Below, in pieces: positions 15,374 to 23,327 of a stretch of 23,399 nucleotides of DNA. Each line of letters begins with the position of its first letter. Position 1 is the stretch's first letter. Source of the stretch: Candidatus Poseidoniaceae archaeon (GTDB lineage Archaea > Thermoplasmatota > Poseidoniia > Poseidoniales > Poseidoniaceae); contig DUHU01000148.1 in NCBI GenBank assembly GCA_013330765.1, positions 1,021-24,419 on the forward strand. Reading direction: 5' to 3'. The notes under the pieces were generated by a model. It saw only the letters and a list, made by a program, of their open reading frames with translations. It made no database searches and was not told the origin of the DNA. The position numbers and the translations under genes were made by a program.

Positions 15374-16291
15374 TCACTCGTTGACGCGCTCGATGACCCG
15401 CACGTGGTCACCGCGCATGCTGAGGGTCATCGGGATGACCTGCTCGTAGAGTTCCATGGTGACCTCTTCCTTGGTGTCGGCCACGGCGGTGATTCGGGCC
15501 TTTTCGCCCTTGAATGCGCCCGTCACGATCTCGACGATGCAACCGACGTCAATGCCGCTGGTCACGGCCTTCGGTTCGAGGTAGGGGAGGATGTTCTCTA
15601 GAGGCGCCTCGCCAGGAAGAACGGATTTTGCATTCTTCAGGGGCGTGAGGTTCAGTCCACGGCGAGCCTTTGGGTCGCGGCCGCCGGCGCGGCCGATGAG
15701 CTTCTCAACGTGGTGCTTGGCGCTGGCTTCGACGAACACGTAGCCCCGCATGCTGTGCGGGTGCACGATGGACATGATTTCGTCCTTCAGCGTACGGAGG
15801 CTTCCACTGCCGTGGATGCGCGCGTTCATCTCAGATGCCAAGCGCTGCTCGGAGCCGATGGCGGACTTGACGATGTAGAGGAACGAGCCGACGGAGCCGT
15901 ACATTTCCTTGAACAGCGTGTCAGCTCCTTCCATCTCAAGGTCAGAGAAAATGCAGTTGTAGTCTTGCAAGTTTCCGGGGTCAATCCACTCTGCGGCGTC
16001 GTAAACGCCGGCGGGAGTGACCTCGTCGCTGGACGACACCACAAGGTAGGGAATCACGTCAACGAGGGTCCGCCCCATGTCGATTCCGCGGTCGGGACCT
16101 TCCTTGTGGAGGGACAGCTGATCTGGGGAGAGGCCGGTGACTTCTGCGACACGGGCCAGCACTTCTTCAGGCGTGGACCCGCTGCCGTAGACGCCGTCCC
16201 AGAAGCCGGGGAAACTGGCGTCAGAACTGTGGCGGCGGAGGAGGAGAAGTTTCTCTTCGTGGCGAACGTAGGCAATGAAATCTGTCTGCAT
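15374..16291 (-). CDS. spt5: Spt5/NusG fused to an N-terminal degenerate NUDIX-like domain
   Basis: Transcription elongation factor that clamps archaeal RNA polymerase and links it to ribosomes. Archaeal Spt5 is usually about 150 residues; this product has 305. Residues about 136-240 form the NGN domain (FLYIVKSAIGSEQRLASEM, IVHPHSMRGYVFVEA) and 246-302 the KOW domain (GCIVEIVTGAFKGEKARI, ending GDHVRVIERV). Residues 3-112 are NUDIX-like: FIAYVRHEEKLLLLRR, FPGFWDGVYG, PEEVLARVAEVTGL, then LVDVIPYLVV and EWIDPGNL. In the box, the usual REUxEExGU glutamates are mostly replaced (R47, V48, E50, V51), so hydrolase activity is unlikely. GAGGTG six bases upstream of the ATG at 16291 proves that the extra domain is translated from this gene. 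The start is ten bases after the secE stop. Confidence 0.92.
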   Translation of the reverse strand: MQTDFIAYVRHEEKLLLLRRHSSDASFPGFWDGVYGSGSTPEEVLARVAEVTGLSPDQLSLHKEGPDRGIDMGRTLVDVIPYLVVSSSDEVTPAGVYDAAEWIDPGNLQDYNCIFSDLEMEGADTLFKEMYGSVGSFLYIVKSAIGSEQRLASEMNARIHGSGSLRTLKDEIMSIVHPHSMRGYVFVEASAKHHVEKLIGRAGGRDPKARRGLNLTPLKNAKSVLPGEAPLENILPYLEPKAVTSGIDVGCIVEIVTGAFKGEKARITAVADTKEEVTMELYEQVIPMTLSMRGDHVRVIERVNE

Positions 16292-16301
16292 GTCAAGCAC
16301 C

Positions 16302-16574
16302 TCAGGGAAGGGGGATGTTGAACACGTCATGGATCAACCATGGGAAGGTGTGATCCATCAGGAGGAGGATGAGGAAGCCAATGGCGCCCAGCACCAGCAG
16401 GCCAATGCCGCAAACGATGGACGTGCGGCGGAATTCTTCAGGGCTGGGCTTGCGTGCCATTCGGACAATGCGCGCCCAGGAACCTTTGGTGATGTTCCTG
16501 CGGACCCATGCCTCAACGGCATCTTGGCGGTCCTGAACACGTTGTTCAAACGAAGGATTCGCTTCCGTGGACAT
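16302..16574 (-). CDS. secE: Protein translocase subunit SecE/Sec61-gamma
   Basis: Small membrane subunit that clamps the SecY channel. The 90-residue product has the amphipathic helix with the archaeal/eukaryotic signature (WARIVRMARKPSPEEFRRTS) and a single transmembrane helix (about residues 52-74, IVCGIGLLVLGAIGFLILLLMD), followed by a short outside tail. A charged N-terminal extension of about 30 residues is somewhat longer than usual. GAGGT lies six bases before the ATG. The gene leads the secE-spt5 unit, the usual archaeal order, and is divergent from dnaJ. Confidence 0.95.
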   Translation of the reverse strand: MSTEANPSFEQRVQDRQDAVEAWVRRNITKGSWARIVRMARKPSPEEFRRTSIVCGIGLLVLGAIGFLILLLMDHTFPWLIHDVFNIPLP

Positions 16575-16610
16575 GGTGCAACCTCAGCCTGCCGAGCGAC
16601 CTGCCCTCTC

Positions 16611-16618
16611 ATTAAGAA
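16611..16618 (-). promoter_or_regulatory. Possible TATA element of secE-spt5
   Basis: The minus strand reads TTCTTAAT, the only AT-rich octamer in the divergent secE-dnaJ spacer apart from a T run. It lies about 40 bases before the secE ATG, which predicts a short leader that still includes the GAGGT ribosome binding site. The match to a TATA box is weak. Confidence 0.35.
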
Positions 16619-16629
16619 CGCATCGGCCG

Positions 16630-16651
16630 AAAAACGACCTCCAGCGGGAGG
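16630..16651 (-). terminator. Hairpin plus T5 on the minus strand in the secE-dnaJ spacer
   Basis: CCTCC-CGCT-GGAGG (16638-16651) forms a five-pair stem on the minus strand and is followed by TCG and five T residues. It resembles a small intrinsic terminator, yet no minus-strand gene ends here; upstream lies dnaJ on the other strand. It could insulate secE from antisense transcription or be chance pairing. Confidence 0.3.
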
Positions 16652-16681
16652 CTTCTTGAGGGGCCGTAGGCCAGCGGTAAC

Positions 16682-17560
16682 GTGGCCAGCGGTCGAGACC
16701 CCTATCAGGTGCTCGGCGTTGGCCGAGATGCCGGAGACGCGGAAATCCGTCGAGCCTACCGGAGGCTGGCACGGCAGTTCCACCCGGACAGAAACAAGGG
16801 GGATGCAGCCGCGGAGGCGCGGTTCAAGGAAGTCCAAGCGGCTTACGACAGCATCGGCACCGCGGAAGCGCGTGAAGCCCAGCGACGGCAGGCCTTCACC
16901 GGATTTGGCGGACCCGGTGGGTTCGGTGGGATGCCCGGAGGCATGGGTCAATTCGAGGACCTGATCGGTCAAATGTTCGGTCAGCGCGGTGGCCCCAGCC
17001 GTGTGCCGCCTCGGCAACCACGTACCGTTCCGAAAGGAGGCGACGTGACGGTGCACCTCGACCTTTCCTTGGCCCAAGCCACCGAGGGGGGGAGCTTTCC
17101 CTTCACGGTCCGTCGCCTTCGCTTGACGCCCAACGGAGGCGTGGAGACCAAAGCCGCCTCCCTTCGGATGACGCTCGAACCGGGACGAGCCCATGGTTCC
17201 TCCAAACGCCTTCGTGGCCAAGGGCATGAGCATCCAGAAGGCACGACTGGGGACGCCATCGTAACGCTCAGGGTCGACCCCGGGGAAGACCGACGGTGGG
17301 AAGAAGGGCGTCTGGTGCAATCGGTGCAGGTGGCCTACAGCACCTTGGTGTTGGGAGGGAAGGTCGAAGCAACCCTCCCCGACGGACGGGCCGGACGCTT
17401 GACGGTGCCTGAGGGCTCCCTGGTCGGAGATCGACGGCGCATGCCAGGCCAAGGCTACGCCGGAGGTGATCTTGACTTGGAATTCGAATTGGCTGAACAC
17501 GGCCCTCTTGACGAAGCGCAAACCAAAGCCATCACGGCGTTGAGGGACCTCGGGCTCTGA
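16682..17560 (+). CDS. DnaJ-type co-chaperone without zinc finger (CbpA-like, Hsp40 type II)
   Basis: Stimulates the ATPase of DnaK/Hsp70 and delivers clients. The 292-residue product has a complete J domain at 1-70 ([24 protein letters not shown] with the HPD triad at 34-36), a short Gly/Phe-rich linker ([19 protein letters not shown]), and the C-terminal substrate-binding beta domains ([19 protein letters not shown], then [26 protein letters not shown]). There is no CxxCxGxG zinc region, so it is not canonical DnaJ. The start is a GTG: an in-frame TAG lies four codons upstream, so no longer form exists. No strong ribosome binding site is visible. Its partner DnaK is not in the window. The exoribonuclease gene follows after 35 bases. 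Confidence 0.94.
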   Translation: MASGRDPYQVLGVGRDAGDAEIRRAYRRLARQFHPDRNKGDAAAEARFKEVQAAYDSIGTAEAREAQRRQAFTGFGGPGGFGGMPGGMGQFEDLIGQMFGQRGGPSRVPPRQPRTVPKGGDVTVHLDLSLAQATEGGSFPFTVRRLRLTPNGGVETKAASLRMTLEPGRAHGSSKRLRGQGHEHPEGTTGDAIVTLRVDPGEDRRWEEGRLVQSVQVAYSTLVLGGKVEATLPDGRAGRLTVPEGSLVGDRRRMPGQGYAGGDLDLEFELAEHGPLDEAQTKAITALRDLGL

Positions 17561-17595
17561 GGCCACCTTCATGGCAGACGGGTCCATGGGCAGCC

Positions 17596-19800
17596 ATGGA
17601 CCGGCGACGGCGGAACAACTCCGCTCGTCGTCAGCGGCAACAACGTGGCCCGAAAGCACCCGACGACGACCGACTCTGGCGTCGTCTTCACGACGCGCTG
17701 GGACAGCGGGCCGAGGACGTGCACGGTGCAGACGAAGTGTGGATGGCGGTGTGTGCTCGGGAAGGGTTGCCCACAGAAGGACCTGAGGCGCGAAAGGCGC
17801 GTTCCGCGTTTGACGCCACGCTGAGCGAAGCGACGAAGCGAGGTCAGCGCCTTCTTCGCGACGGAAAAGGAGTGCGCCTCCGTTCACGCACCGACATCGA
17901 AGCGGCCGAAAGCGCGCGTCTGCATTGGCAGGCTCGACTGGACGGATCCGACGCACCCGACGAGGTCCTTTTGGACGTACTGCGGTGCCATCTCTTCGAG
18001 GACCCGCTCCACACATGGCCCGAAACGTGGACCTTGATCCCGGGCGAGCGGGTGACGGCATGGGATACCTTCGACCTCAACACAGCACTGCTCGCTTGGG
18101 CCCGACGGGCCAGCGGTTTGCGGTTCCGCGAGGACGCCCCGCACGTCGCCCACCTCCTCCACGCCGCGGGGGCCGTTGGCCCGCGTGACTTGATCGAGGC
18201 CCGCCTTCGTCAACGTGCTCGTTTGCGCGAAAACCCCTTCCCAGAATCTTGGCAACCGCATTTGGTCGAATCCACCGCGGCCCTCAACGAAGTGGACGGC
18301 GATGTGGAAGTGGCCGCCGGTCGGACCGATCTTCGACACCTGCCGTTCGTGACCATCGACCCGCATGATGCAAAGGATTTCGATGACGCCGTATGCTTGA
18401 CGGAGGAGGGCGCGGTGTTGTGGGTGGCCATCGCTGACGTGGCTTCCTACGTCCGGTTGGATACCCCGTTGGACCGGGCAGCACGGGCCCGTGCAACGTC
18501 CGTCTACCTGCCCCATGCGGTGCTGCCGATGCTCCCACCGCGCCTCGCAGACGATTTGTGCAGCTTGCGAGCGAACGTCGACCGACGCGCCATGGTCTTG
18601 GAGCTCCGGTTGGACGGCCATGAGGTCGCAGCGTGTGTCCCTCACGAAGCCGTCATTCGCGTGGTTGCCAACCGCTCTTACGAAGACGTGTTGGAGAGCG
18701 GCGATGCGACCGATCTTCTCGACCTGGCCGCTGGAATGCGCAAAGGCGACTTGCGGCTGGAACTTCATCAGGCAGAATTGCGGCCTCGCCTCCGTGACGG
18801 TGACGCCATCCATGTTGAGATCAAGCGACCCAACGACGCCACGGCGATGATCGAGACCTTCATGGTGGCCGCAAATGCTGCGGTAGGTGACCTCCTGGGC
18901 AGCGCAGGCGCCCCGCTTCCGTGGCGCTGCCACCTCCCTCCGGATCGTGTCGAAGTGGAAGCCCTCAACGCACGCCTTCACGCCCTTGACGTGCCAATCG
19001 AACTGCCAATGCCGTCCCACCGAACCGCTGGCCAAAGCACCACGGAAGAATTGTCGGACCTGCTCGCCGGCTGGGCTGGAACCATCACCGTGGAGACCGA
19101 AGAGCCCAGCGTCGAGGAGGACCACCGCTCAGAGGTGATCGACCCTGAAGCGCGTCAGGCCATGCTCGACGCCTTACGTCGAGCCCAACATGCGGCAAGC
19201 GAATTGACCGGCGCCACCCGGCGCGTGGTCGATCAGAGCCTGTTCCAGCTGATGCAGCGGGCCAGCTACACCGCCACCAACACCGGTCACTTTGGCCTTG
19301 ATTTGGACGCCTACGCGCATTTTACAAGCCCCATCAGGCGCTACCCGGACCTCATCGCACACCGCCAACTGAAGGCCATGATGCGAGGGGAACCATGGCC
19401 GCACAATGAGGAGGACATGGAAACGCTGGCGGCGCATTGCGGCGACCGGGGGTGGGCCGCCAAACGGCTGGAATGGGAAGCCGTGGACCAAGCCTTTGCT
19501 CTCCACCTGACCATGACCGACAGCGAAACGTGGCCGGCCAGGGTGGTGGCCCTGCGCACGCCCTTTGTTCACCTTGACCTCAACGACGACGGCGCCCTGC
19601 ATGGCAGGCTTCACCTCAACGCCTTGAGCAAGCAAAACCGGCTCCACATCGACGATCACGGTCTTGTGGTGGAAAGCGAGGATGAACGCGAGCCTTTGCT
19701 TCGCCTCGGAGCGCGCTACCCTTGCCGGCTTCGAGGCCTGGACCTTTGGACCGGAAAACTCGACCTCGCTCCGGCCGGCCACCGGCCTGGTAACCCTTGA
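17596..19800 (+). CDS. RNase II/RNase R family 3'-5' exoribonuclease
   Basis: Processive exoribonuclease degrading RNA from the 3' end. The 734-residue product has a basic N-terminal tail, an unfamiliar region to about 240, and the RNB catalytic domain. The four metal-binding Asp residues occur in IDPHDAKDFDDAV (255, 261, 263, 264), with the same spacing as in bacterial RNase II. Other RNB motifs are VAIADVASYV, MLPPRLADDLCSL, IETFMVAANAAV and HFTSPIRRYPDLIAHR. The last 90 residues look like a divergent S1 RNA-binding domain. No typical cold-shock domains are evident at the N-terminus. RNB enzymes are uncommon in archaea, being best known in haloarchaea, while most others use the exosome. The gene probably shares a transcript with the preceding dnaJ-like gene. 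Confidence 0.94.
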   Translation: MDRRRRNNSARRQRQQRGPKAPDDDRLWRRLHDALGQRAEDVHGADEVWMAVCAREGLPTEGPEARKARSAFDATLSEATKRGQRLLRDGKGVRLRSRTDIEAAESARLHWQARLDGSDAPDEVLLDVLRCHLFEDPLHTWPETWTLIPGERVTAWDTFDLNTALLAWARRASGLRFREDAPHVAHLLHAAGAVGPRDLIEARLRQRARLRENPFPESWQPHLVESTAALNEVDGDVEVAAGRTDLRHLPFVTIDPHDAKDFDDAVCLTEEGAVLWVAIADVASYVRLDTPLDRAARARATSVYLPHAVLPMLPPRLADDLCSLRANVDRRAMVLELRLDGHEVAACVPHEAVIRVVANRSYEDVLESGDATDLLDLAAGMRKGDLRLELHQAELRPRLRDGDAIHVEIKRPNDATAMIETFMVAANAAVGDLLGSAGAPLPWRCHLPPDRVEVEALNARLHALDVPIELPMPSHRTAGQSTTEELSDLLAGWAGTITVETEEPSVEEDHRSEVIDPEARQAMLDALRRAQHAASELTGATRRVVDQSLFQLMQRASYTATNTGHFGLDLDAYAHFTSPIRRYPDLIAHRQLKAMMRGEPWPHNEEDMETLAAHCGDRGWAAKRLEWEAVDQAFALHLTMTDSETWPARVVALRTPFVHLDLNDDGALHGRLHLNALSKQNRLHIDDHGLVVESEDEREPLLRLGARYPCRLRGLDLWTGKLDLAPAGHRPGNP

Positions 19801-19819
19801 TAGAACGGACCGGTGAGTG

Positions 19820-22102
19820 ATGAACGTGACGGACCTGCATCGCCTCGACGTGAACGGGATGTCCTGTGGAGCATGCGTGGCCAGCGTCGAGCACATCGCC
19901 ATGGGCGTGTCCGGCGTCACGGCCGTGAATGTCAATTTGGCCCTCGAACGCGCCGTGGTTACACTTGGGCGCGACGGTTCACTTTCCGAAGTCATTGAGG
20001 CCATCAATCGGGGCGGTTTCCAGGCGTCGCAACCCATGGACCCGCTTGAACGCCGCCGTCAGGGACAAGACGAGTTGCGACGCAGAGGACAAAGCGTGGG
20101 ATTGGCCATTTTGGCCGCAGCCACGTGCATGGTGCTGACGATGTGGGCGCCAACGCTCGGTCATCTTGGACCAAGCGGCCTAGTCAGCATGGACGGGCAC
20201 GGTGCCATCGATGCAGACGGAATCCGCCTCAACCACCTCATCGCTTTGGTGCTCAGTGGCGTCGTGTGGGCGTGGGCCGGGGCCGGCTTTCACCGACGTG
20301 CATTCGCAGCCCTCCGTCGTGGTGCAGCAAACATGGACGTCTTGGTGTCCCTCGGCTCCAGCACCGCCTACCTTTGGAGTGCGACGGTGATCGCGGGGGC
20401 CTTTGCCGGGCATGTGCTCGGTGACGGAACGGTCTTCATCGATGGAGCAGCCTTCATTGTGGCATTTTTGTTGCTTGGAGATTGGCTCGAGGTAAGGGCT
20501 CGCTTCCAAGCCACCGACGCCCTGCATGGCCTGATGCGCCTGCGCCCGGAAGAGGCGTGGAAACTTGATGCTGAAGGCGTCACCACTACGGCCGTTCCCG
20601 TCGAAGCCCTTGCCCCAGGTGACGCCATTCGGATACGAGCAGGTGAAATCGTTCCTGTGGACGGCGTGCTTCTTTCCCAGCGCGTACTGATGGACACCTC
20701 GTCACTGACAGGAGAAGCATATCCTGTGAACGTCAAGGAAGGCGAAGACGTGCATGGTGGCTCAAGCCCCGTGGACGCAACAATCGAAGTGCGCGTAACC
20801 GTTCCTGCGGGTGGCACGTTGCTGGACCGCGTCATTGGATTGGTGGAAGCCGCGCAAAGCGGCAAGGCCCCCATCCAACGCTTGGTCGACCGGATCTCAA
20901 GGGTCTTCGTCCCTGTCGTCATCGCCCTTGCCGTTGGAGCGGCCTTGACCTGGTCCCTGTTTGGAGCGCCGGTGGAACAGAGCATGCTCGTGCTGGTGTC
21001 CACGTTGGTCATCGCTTGCCCGTGTGCGCTTGGGTTGGCCACGCCGACCGCCCTCGTGGTCGGAACAGGGATAGGCGCCCGTCATGGCATGTTGGTGAAA
21101 GGCATCGAAGCCCTCGAACAATCCACGCGCATTGACACCGTGGTGCTCGACAAGACCGGAACCATCACGCAAGGCAGCCCTCGTGTGGCCCATATCGAAT
21201 TGATTCACGGGGACATTCCACAGATGCTTGGTGTTGCGGCTGCACTTGAGGAGGACAGCACCCATCCCATTGCCGAGGCCGTGCGATGGTCGTGGTCAAA
21301 CTTCGACCGAATCCTCCCCGATGTCGGTCAGATCACCGTCCGCCCGGGCCGAGGCATCCGTGGTGAAACGGAACAAGGCACCGTGGCCGTCGGCAACCTT
21401 GACCTGATGGACGACGAAGGGTACGCCCTCGATCAGGACCATCGTGACCGCTTGGTGTCGAGAGCGAAAACCGGAGCGGGAATCGTGCTGATTGGCCAAC
21501 ACGACCAAGTTCTGGGTTGGCTGGAACTTCGCGACCATCTTCGGACCTCTTCGAAGGAGGCCATTGCAGGCATGCAACGTGCCGGCTTGGACGTCATCAT
21601 GCTGACAGGCGATCAAGAGGCCACGGCCAGTCATCTCGCTGAAGAAGTGGGCATCACCACCGTTTTTGCCAACGTTCTTCCAGACCAGAAAGGGGAAACC
21701 GTCCGTCAACTGCAAGGCGACGGACGGTGCGTGGCCATGGTGGGTGACGGCATCAACGACGCCGCGGCTTTGGCCACGGCGGACCTCGGCATCGCCATGG
21801 GCGGTGGAGCAGGCATCGCCGTCGACGCCGCACAGCTGGTGCTCTTACGGGACGATTTGATGGACGTGCGCGGTGCCCTCGACTTGGGTCGCAACACCAT
21901 GGGCAAAATCCGTACCAACCTTGGTTGGGCCTTCGGTTACAACGTGGTGGGCATCCCCTTGGCGATGGGGCTCCTCTACCCTTGGACGGGGTGGCTGCTT
22001 CCTCCAACCTTCGCGGCGGCAGCGATGAGCCTCTCAAGCCTGAGCGTGGTGGCGAACAGCCTGACCTTGCGTTGGTGGGCGCCGCGCCGTTACGAGAATT
22101 GA
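19820..22102 (+). CDS. copA: Copper-type heavy metal P1B ATPase
   Basis: Membrane pump that exports Cu+ (or possibly Ag+) using ATP. The 760-residue product has one N-terminal metal-binding HMA domain with GMSCGAC (Cys16, Cys19), eight expected membrane helices, the actuator TGE (about 297-299), the transport-site CPC motif in ACPCALGLATPTA (about 400-402), the phosphorylated Asp in DKTGT (444), the HP motif THPIAEA (482) and the hinge MLTGDQEA and GDGIND. The CPC motif places it among P1B-1 copper transporters. ATG at 19820 is preceded by GGTGAG; a GTG at 19817 is the only alternative. The small chaperone gene follows after 25 bases. No promoter or copper regulator gene is visible. Confidence 0.96.
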   Translation: MNVTDLHRLDVNGMSCGACVASVEHIAMGVSGVTAVNVNLALERAVVTLGRDGSLSEVIEAINRGGFQASQPMDPLERRRQGQDELRRRGQSVGLAILAAATCMVLTMWAPTLGHLGPSGLVSMDGHGAIDADGIRLNHLIALVLSGVVWAWAGAGFHRRAFAALRRGAANMDVLVSLGSSTAYLWSATVIAGAFAGHVLGDGTVFIDGAAFIVAFLLLGDWLEVRARFQATDALHGLMRLRPEEAWKLDAEGVTTTAVPVEALAPGDAIRIRAGEIVPVDGVLLSQRVLMDTSSLTGEAYPVNVKEGEDVHGGSSPVDATIEVRVTVPAGGTLLDRVIGLVEAAQSGKAPIQRLVDRISRVFVPVVIALAVGAALTWSLFGAPVEQSMLVLVSTLVIACPCALGLATPTALVVGTGIGARHGMLVKGIEALEQSTRIDTVVLDKTGTITQGSPRVAHIELIHGDIPQMLGVAAALEEDSTHPIAEAVRWSWSNFDRILPDVGQITVRPGRGIRGETEQGTVAVGNLDLMDDEGYALDQDHRDRLVSRAKTGAGIVLIGQHDQVLGWLELRDHLRTSSKEAIAGMQRAGLDVIMLTGDQEATASHLAEEVGITTVFANVLPDQKGETVRQLQGDGRCVAMVGDGINDAAALATADLGIAMGGGAGIAVDAAQLVLLRDDLMDVRGALDLGRNTMGKIRTNLGWAFGYNVVGIPLAMGLLYPWTGWLLPPTFAAAAMSLSSLSVVANSLTLRWWAPRRYEN

Positions 22103-22127
22103 AAGGTCATCCCTCTGTGGGCAAACC

Positions 22128-22334
22128 ATGCCAATGTTGGACCTCAACATCGCTGGAATGACGTGCGGTTGCTGCACGGGACGCGTGAAGCACGTTTTGG
22201 AAGCCCTGCCCGACGTGCATGGTGTTCACGTGGACCTCAGGATGGGTCGTGCCACCGTCGCGGTCGAATCCGACACGAATCCACAGGACCTCATCAGCGC
22301 CATCAAATCGGCGGGCTTCAATTGCTCACCCTGA
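22128..22334 (+). CDS. copZ: Copper chaperone, single HMA domain (CopZ-like)
   Basis: Small cytoplasmic metallochaperone that likely hands Cu+ to the ATPase encoded just upstream. The 68-residue product is one ferredoxin-like HMA domain: LDLNIAGMTCGCC with the metal-binding Cys13 and Cys16, VKHVLEALPDVHGVHVDL, and IKSAGFNCSP. Two more cysteines are unusual: Cys15 inside the loop, giving CGCC, and Cys66 near the C-terminus. ATG at 22128 or at 22134 could be the start; neither has a strong ribosome binding site, which fits translation coupled to copA. The thioredoxin-like gene converges, ending three bases away. Confidence 0.93.
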   Translation: MPMLDLNIAGMTCGCCTGRVKHVLEALPDVHGVHVDLRMGRATVAVESDTNPQDLISAIKSAGFNCSP

Positions 22335-22337
22335 CGA

Positions 22338-22670
22338 TCAACCCATGACCCGCTTGAGCCGGGCTTCCAAACGAGGCAGGCCTGCGCCGGCCCACTGCTT
22401 GACGACCTGGCCGTCGCGCATGAGGACGTTCATGGGCAACATGTCAACTTCAGCGACCCATGGATGTGCCATTTTGAACCGGGCAAGACCGGGACGGTCG
22501 AGCATGATTTTGACCACGCCGACGTCAGGATGGGTATGGTCCCATCCGGACAACTCCTCGGCCCATTCGGTGCACGCTTGACAGGTCGTTTTCCCGAGAA
22601 TGAGGAACGCAGAGCCTTCGCTCAGCGCGTCGGACCATGTCTTCGCGTCGAGTTCTAGGATCTCGACCAC
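22338..22670 (-). CDS. Thioredoxin-like protein
   Basis: Small redox protein with a thioredoxin fold. The 110-residue product has a CxxC site in KTTCQACTEW (Cys30, Cys33), in place of the usual WCGPC, and the cis-proline region in DMLPMNVLMRDGQ, followed by the last strand and helix. No signal peptide is seen, so it is cytoplasmic. The start is a GTG preceded by GAGGTGA, a strong ribosome binding site that overlaps the stop of the peroxiredoxin gene 11 bases upstream. That coupling suggests it reduces the peroxiredoxin, although a role in copper-linked thiol chemistry is also possible. Confidence 0.9.
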   Translation of the reverse strand: MVEILELDAKTWSDALSEGSAFLILGKTTCQACTEWAEELSGWDHTHPDVGVVKIMLDRPGLARFKMAHPWVAEVDMLPMNVLMRDGQVVKQWAGAGLPRLEARLKRVMG

Positions 22671-22681
22671 GGACGGTCACC

Positions 22682-23206
22682 TCAGGCAGCGTAGTCGTCG
22701 CCCTTCTTCCAGTTGGCACCGCAGAGGCCGCCGGCCATGGTGGCTTGGGCGGTGCGGAGCACTTCAGCAGGGCTGCGACCGGCGTCCATGTTGTTGATGC
22801 TGTACATCTGGACAAGTCCGTCGCTGTCGACGAGGACACAGCCGCGATAGCTGCAGCCAAGCCCGTCGTTCATCATGCCAAAGGCCTGACTGACCTTGTG
22901 CGTGGTGTCTGCAAGCACGGGGTGAGACACGCCTTCCGGGAAGGTCTCGCCGTCCTTGAACCACGCCTTGTGACTGTGGTAGGAGTCGAGGGAGCAGCCC
23001 ATCACGGTGATGCCGTCGTCGGCGAAGTCCTCTTGCAACGCCTCAAAGCCCACGATCTCGGTGGGGCAGATGAAGGTGAAATCGAAGGGATACCAGTAGA
23101 TGAGGTACCAGCCGTCTTGGTCGCTGCTGCTGATGGTTTTCTTCTCGCCATTGACGTAGGCCGTGGCGGTCCATTCTGGTGCGGGTTTGCCAATCATGTT
23201 GTCCAT
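22682..23206 (-). CDS. 2-Cys peroxiredoxin (AhpC/TSA family)
   Basis: Reduces hydrogen peroxide and organic peroxides in the cytoplasm. The 174-residue product has the peroxidatic Cys47 in FDFTFICPTE, the DSYHSHKAWF block and a C-terminal resolving Cys162 in GGLCGANWKKG, where typical members have VCPxxWxxG. Further cysteines occur at 71, 118 and 123. Family members begin close to an IGKPAPEW-like motif, so ATG at 23206 or at 23197 is the start; the frame runs on to 23335 only through an unlikely sequence with a TTG start. No obvious ribosome binding site precedes it, so it may be leaderless. The thioredoxin-like gene follows directly. Confidence 0.95.
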   Translation of the reverse strand: MDNMIGKPAPEWTATAYVNGEKKTISSSDQDGWYLIYWYPFDFTFICPTEIVGFEALQEDFADDGITVMGCSLDSYHSHKAWFKDGETFPEGVSHPVLADTTHKVSQAFGMMNDGLGCSYRGCVLVDSDGLVQMYSINNMDAGRSPAEVLRTAQATMAGGLCGANWKKGDDYAA

Positions 23207-23327
23207 GAATAACCGGAGGAGCGCAGGGCTCTTGAATCCTTGTTGCGAAAGAACAGGGTGTTCAGGCCACCACGTCTTCGTGAGGTCAGAGCAAGGGACC
23301 TCCTGGTCTTCGAATGAGCACGGAGGG

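Noticed and set aside
16660..16705. tRNA-like segment (GGTCGAGACCC resembling a T arm) at the dnaJ start
   Set aside because: No D arm, anticodon stem or acceptor stem could be paired, and the bases encode the start of a clear J domain.
17571..17786. Plus-strand frame starting with ATG just after the dnaJ stop
   Set aside because: It overlaps the exoribonuclease gene in another frame, has low-complexity content and no family features.
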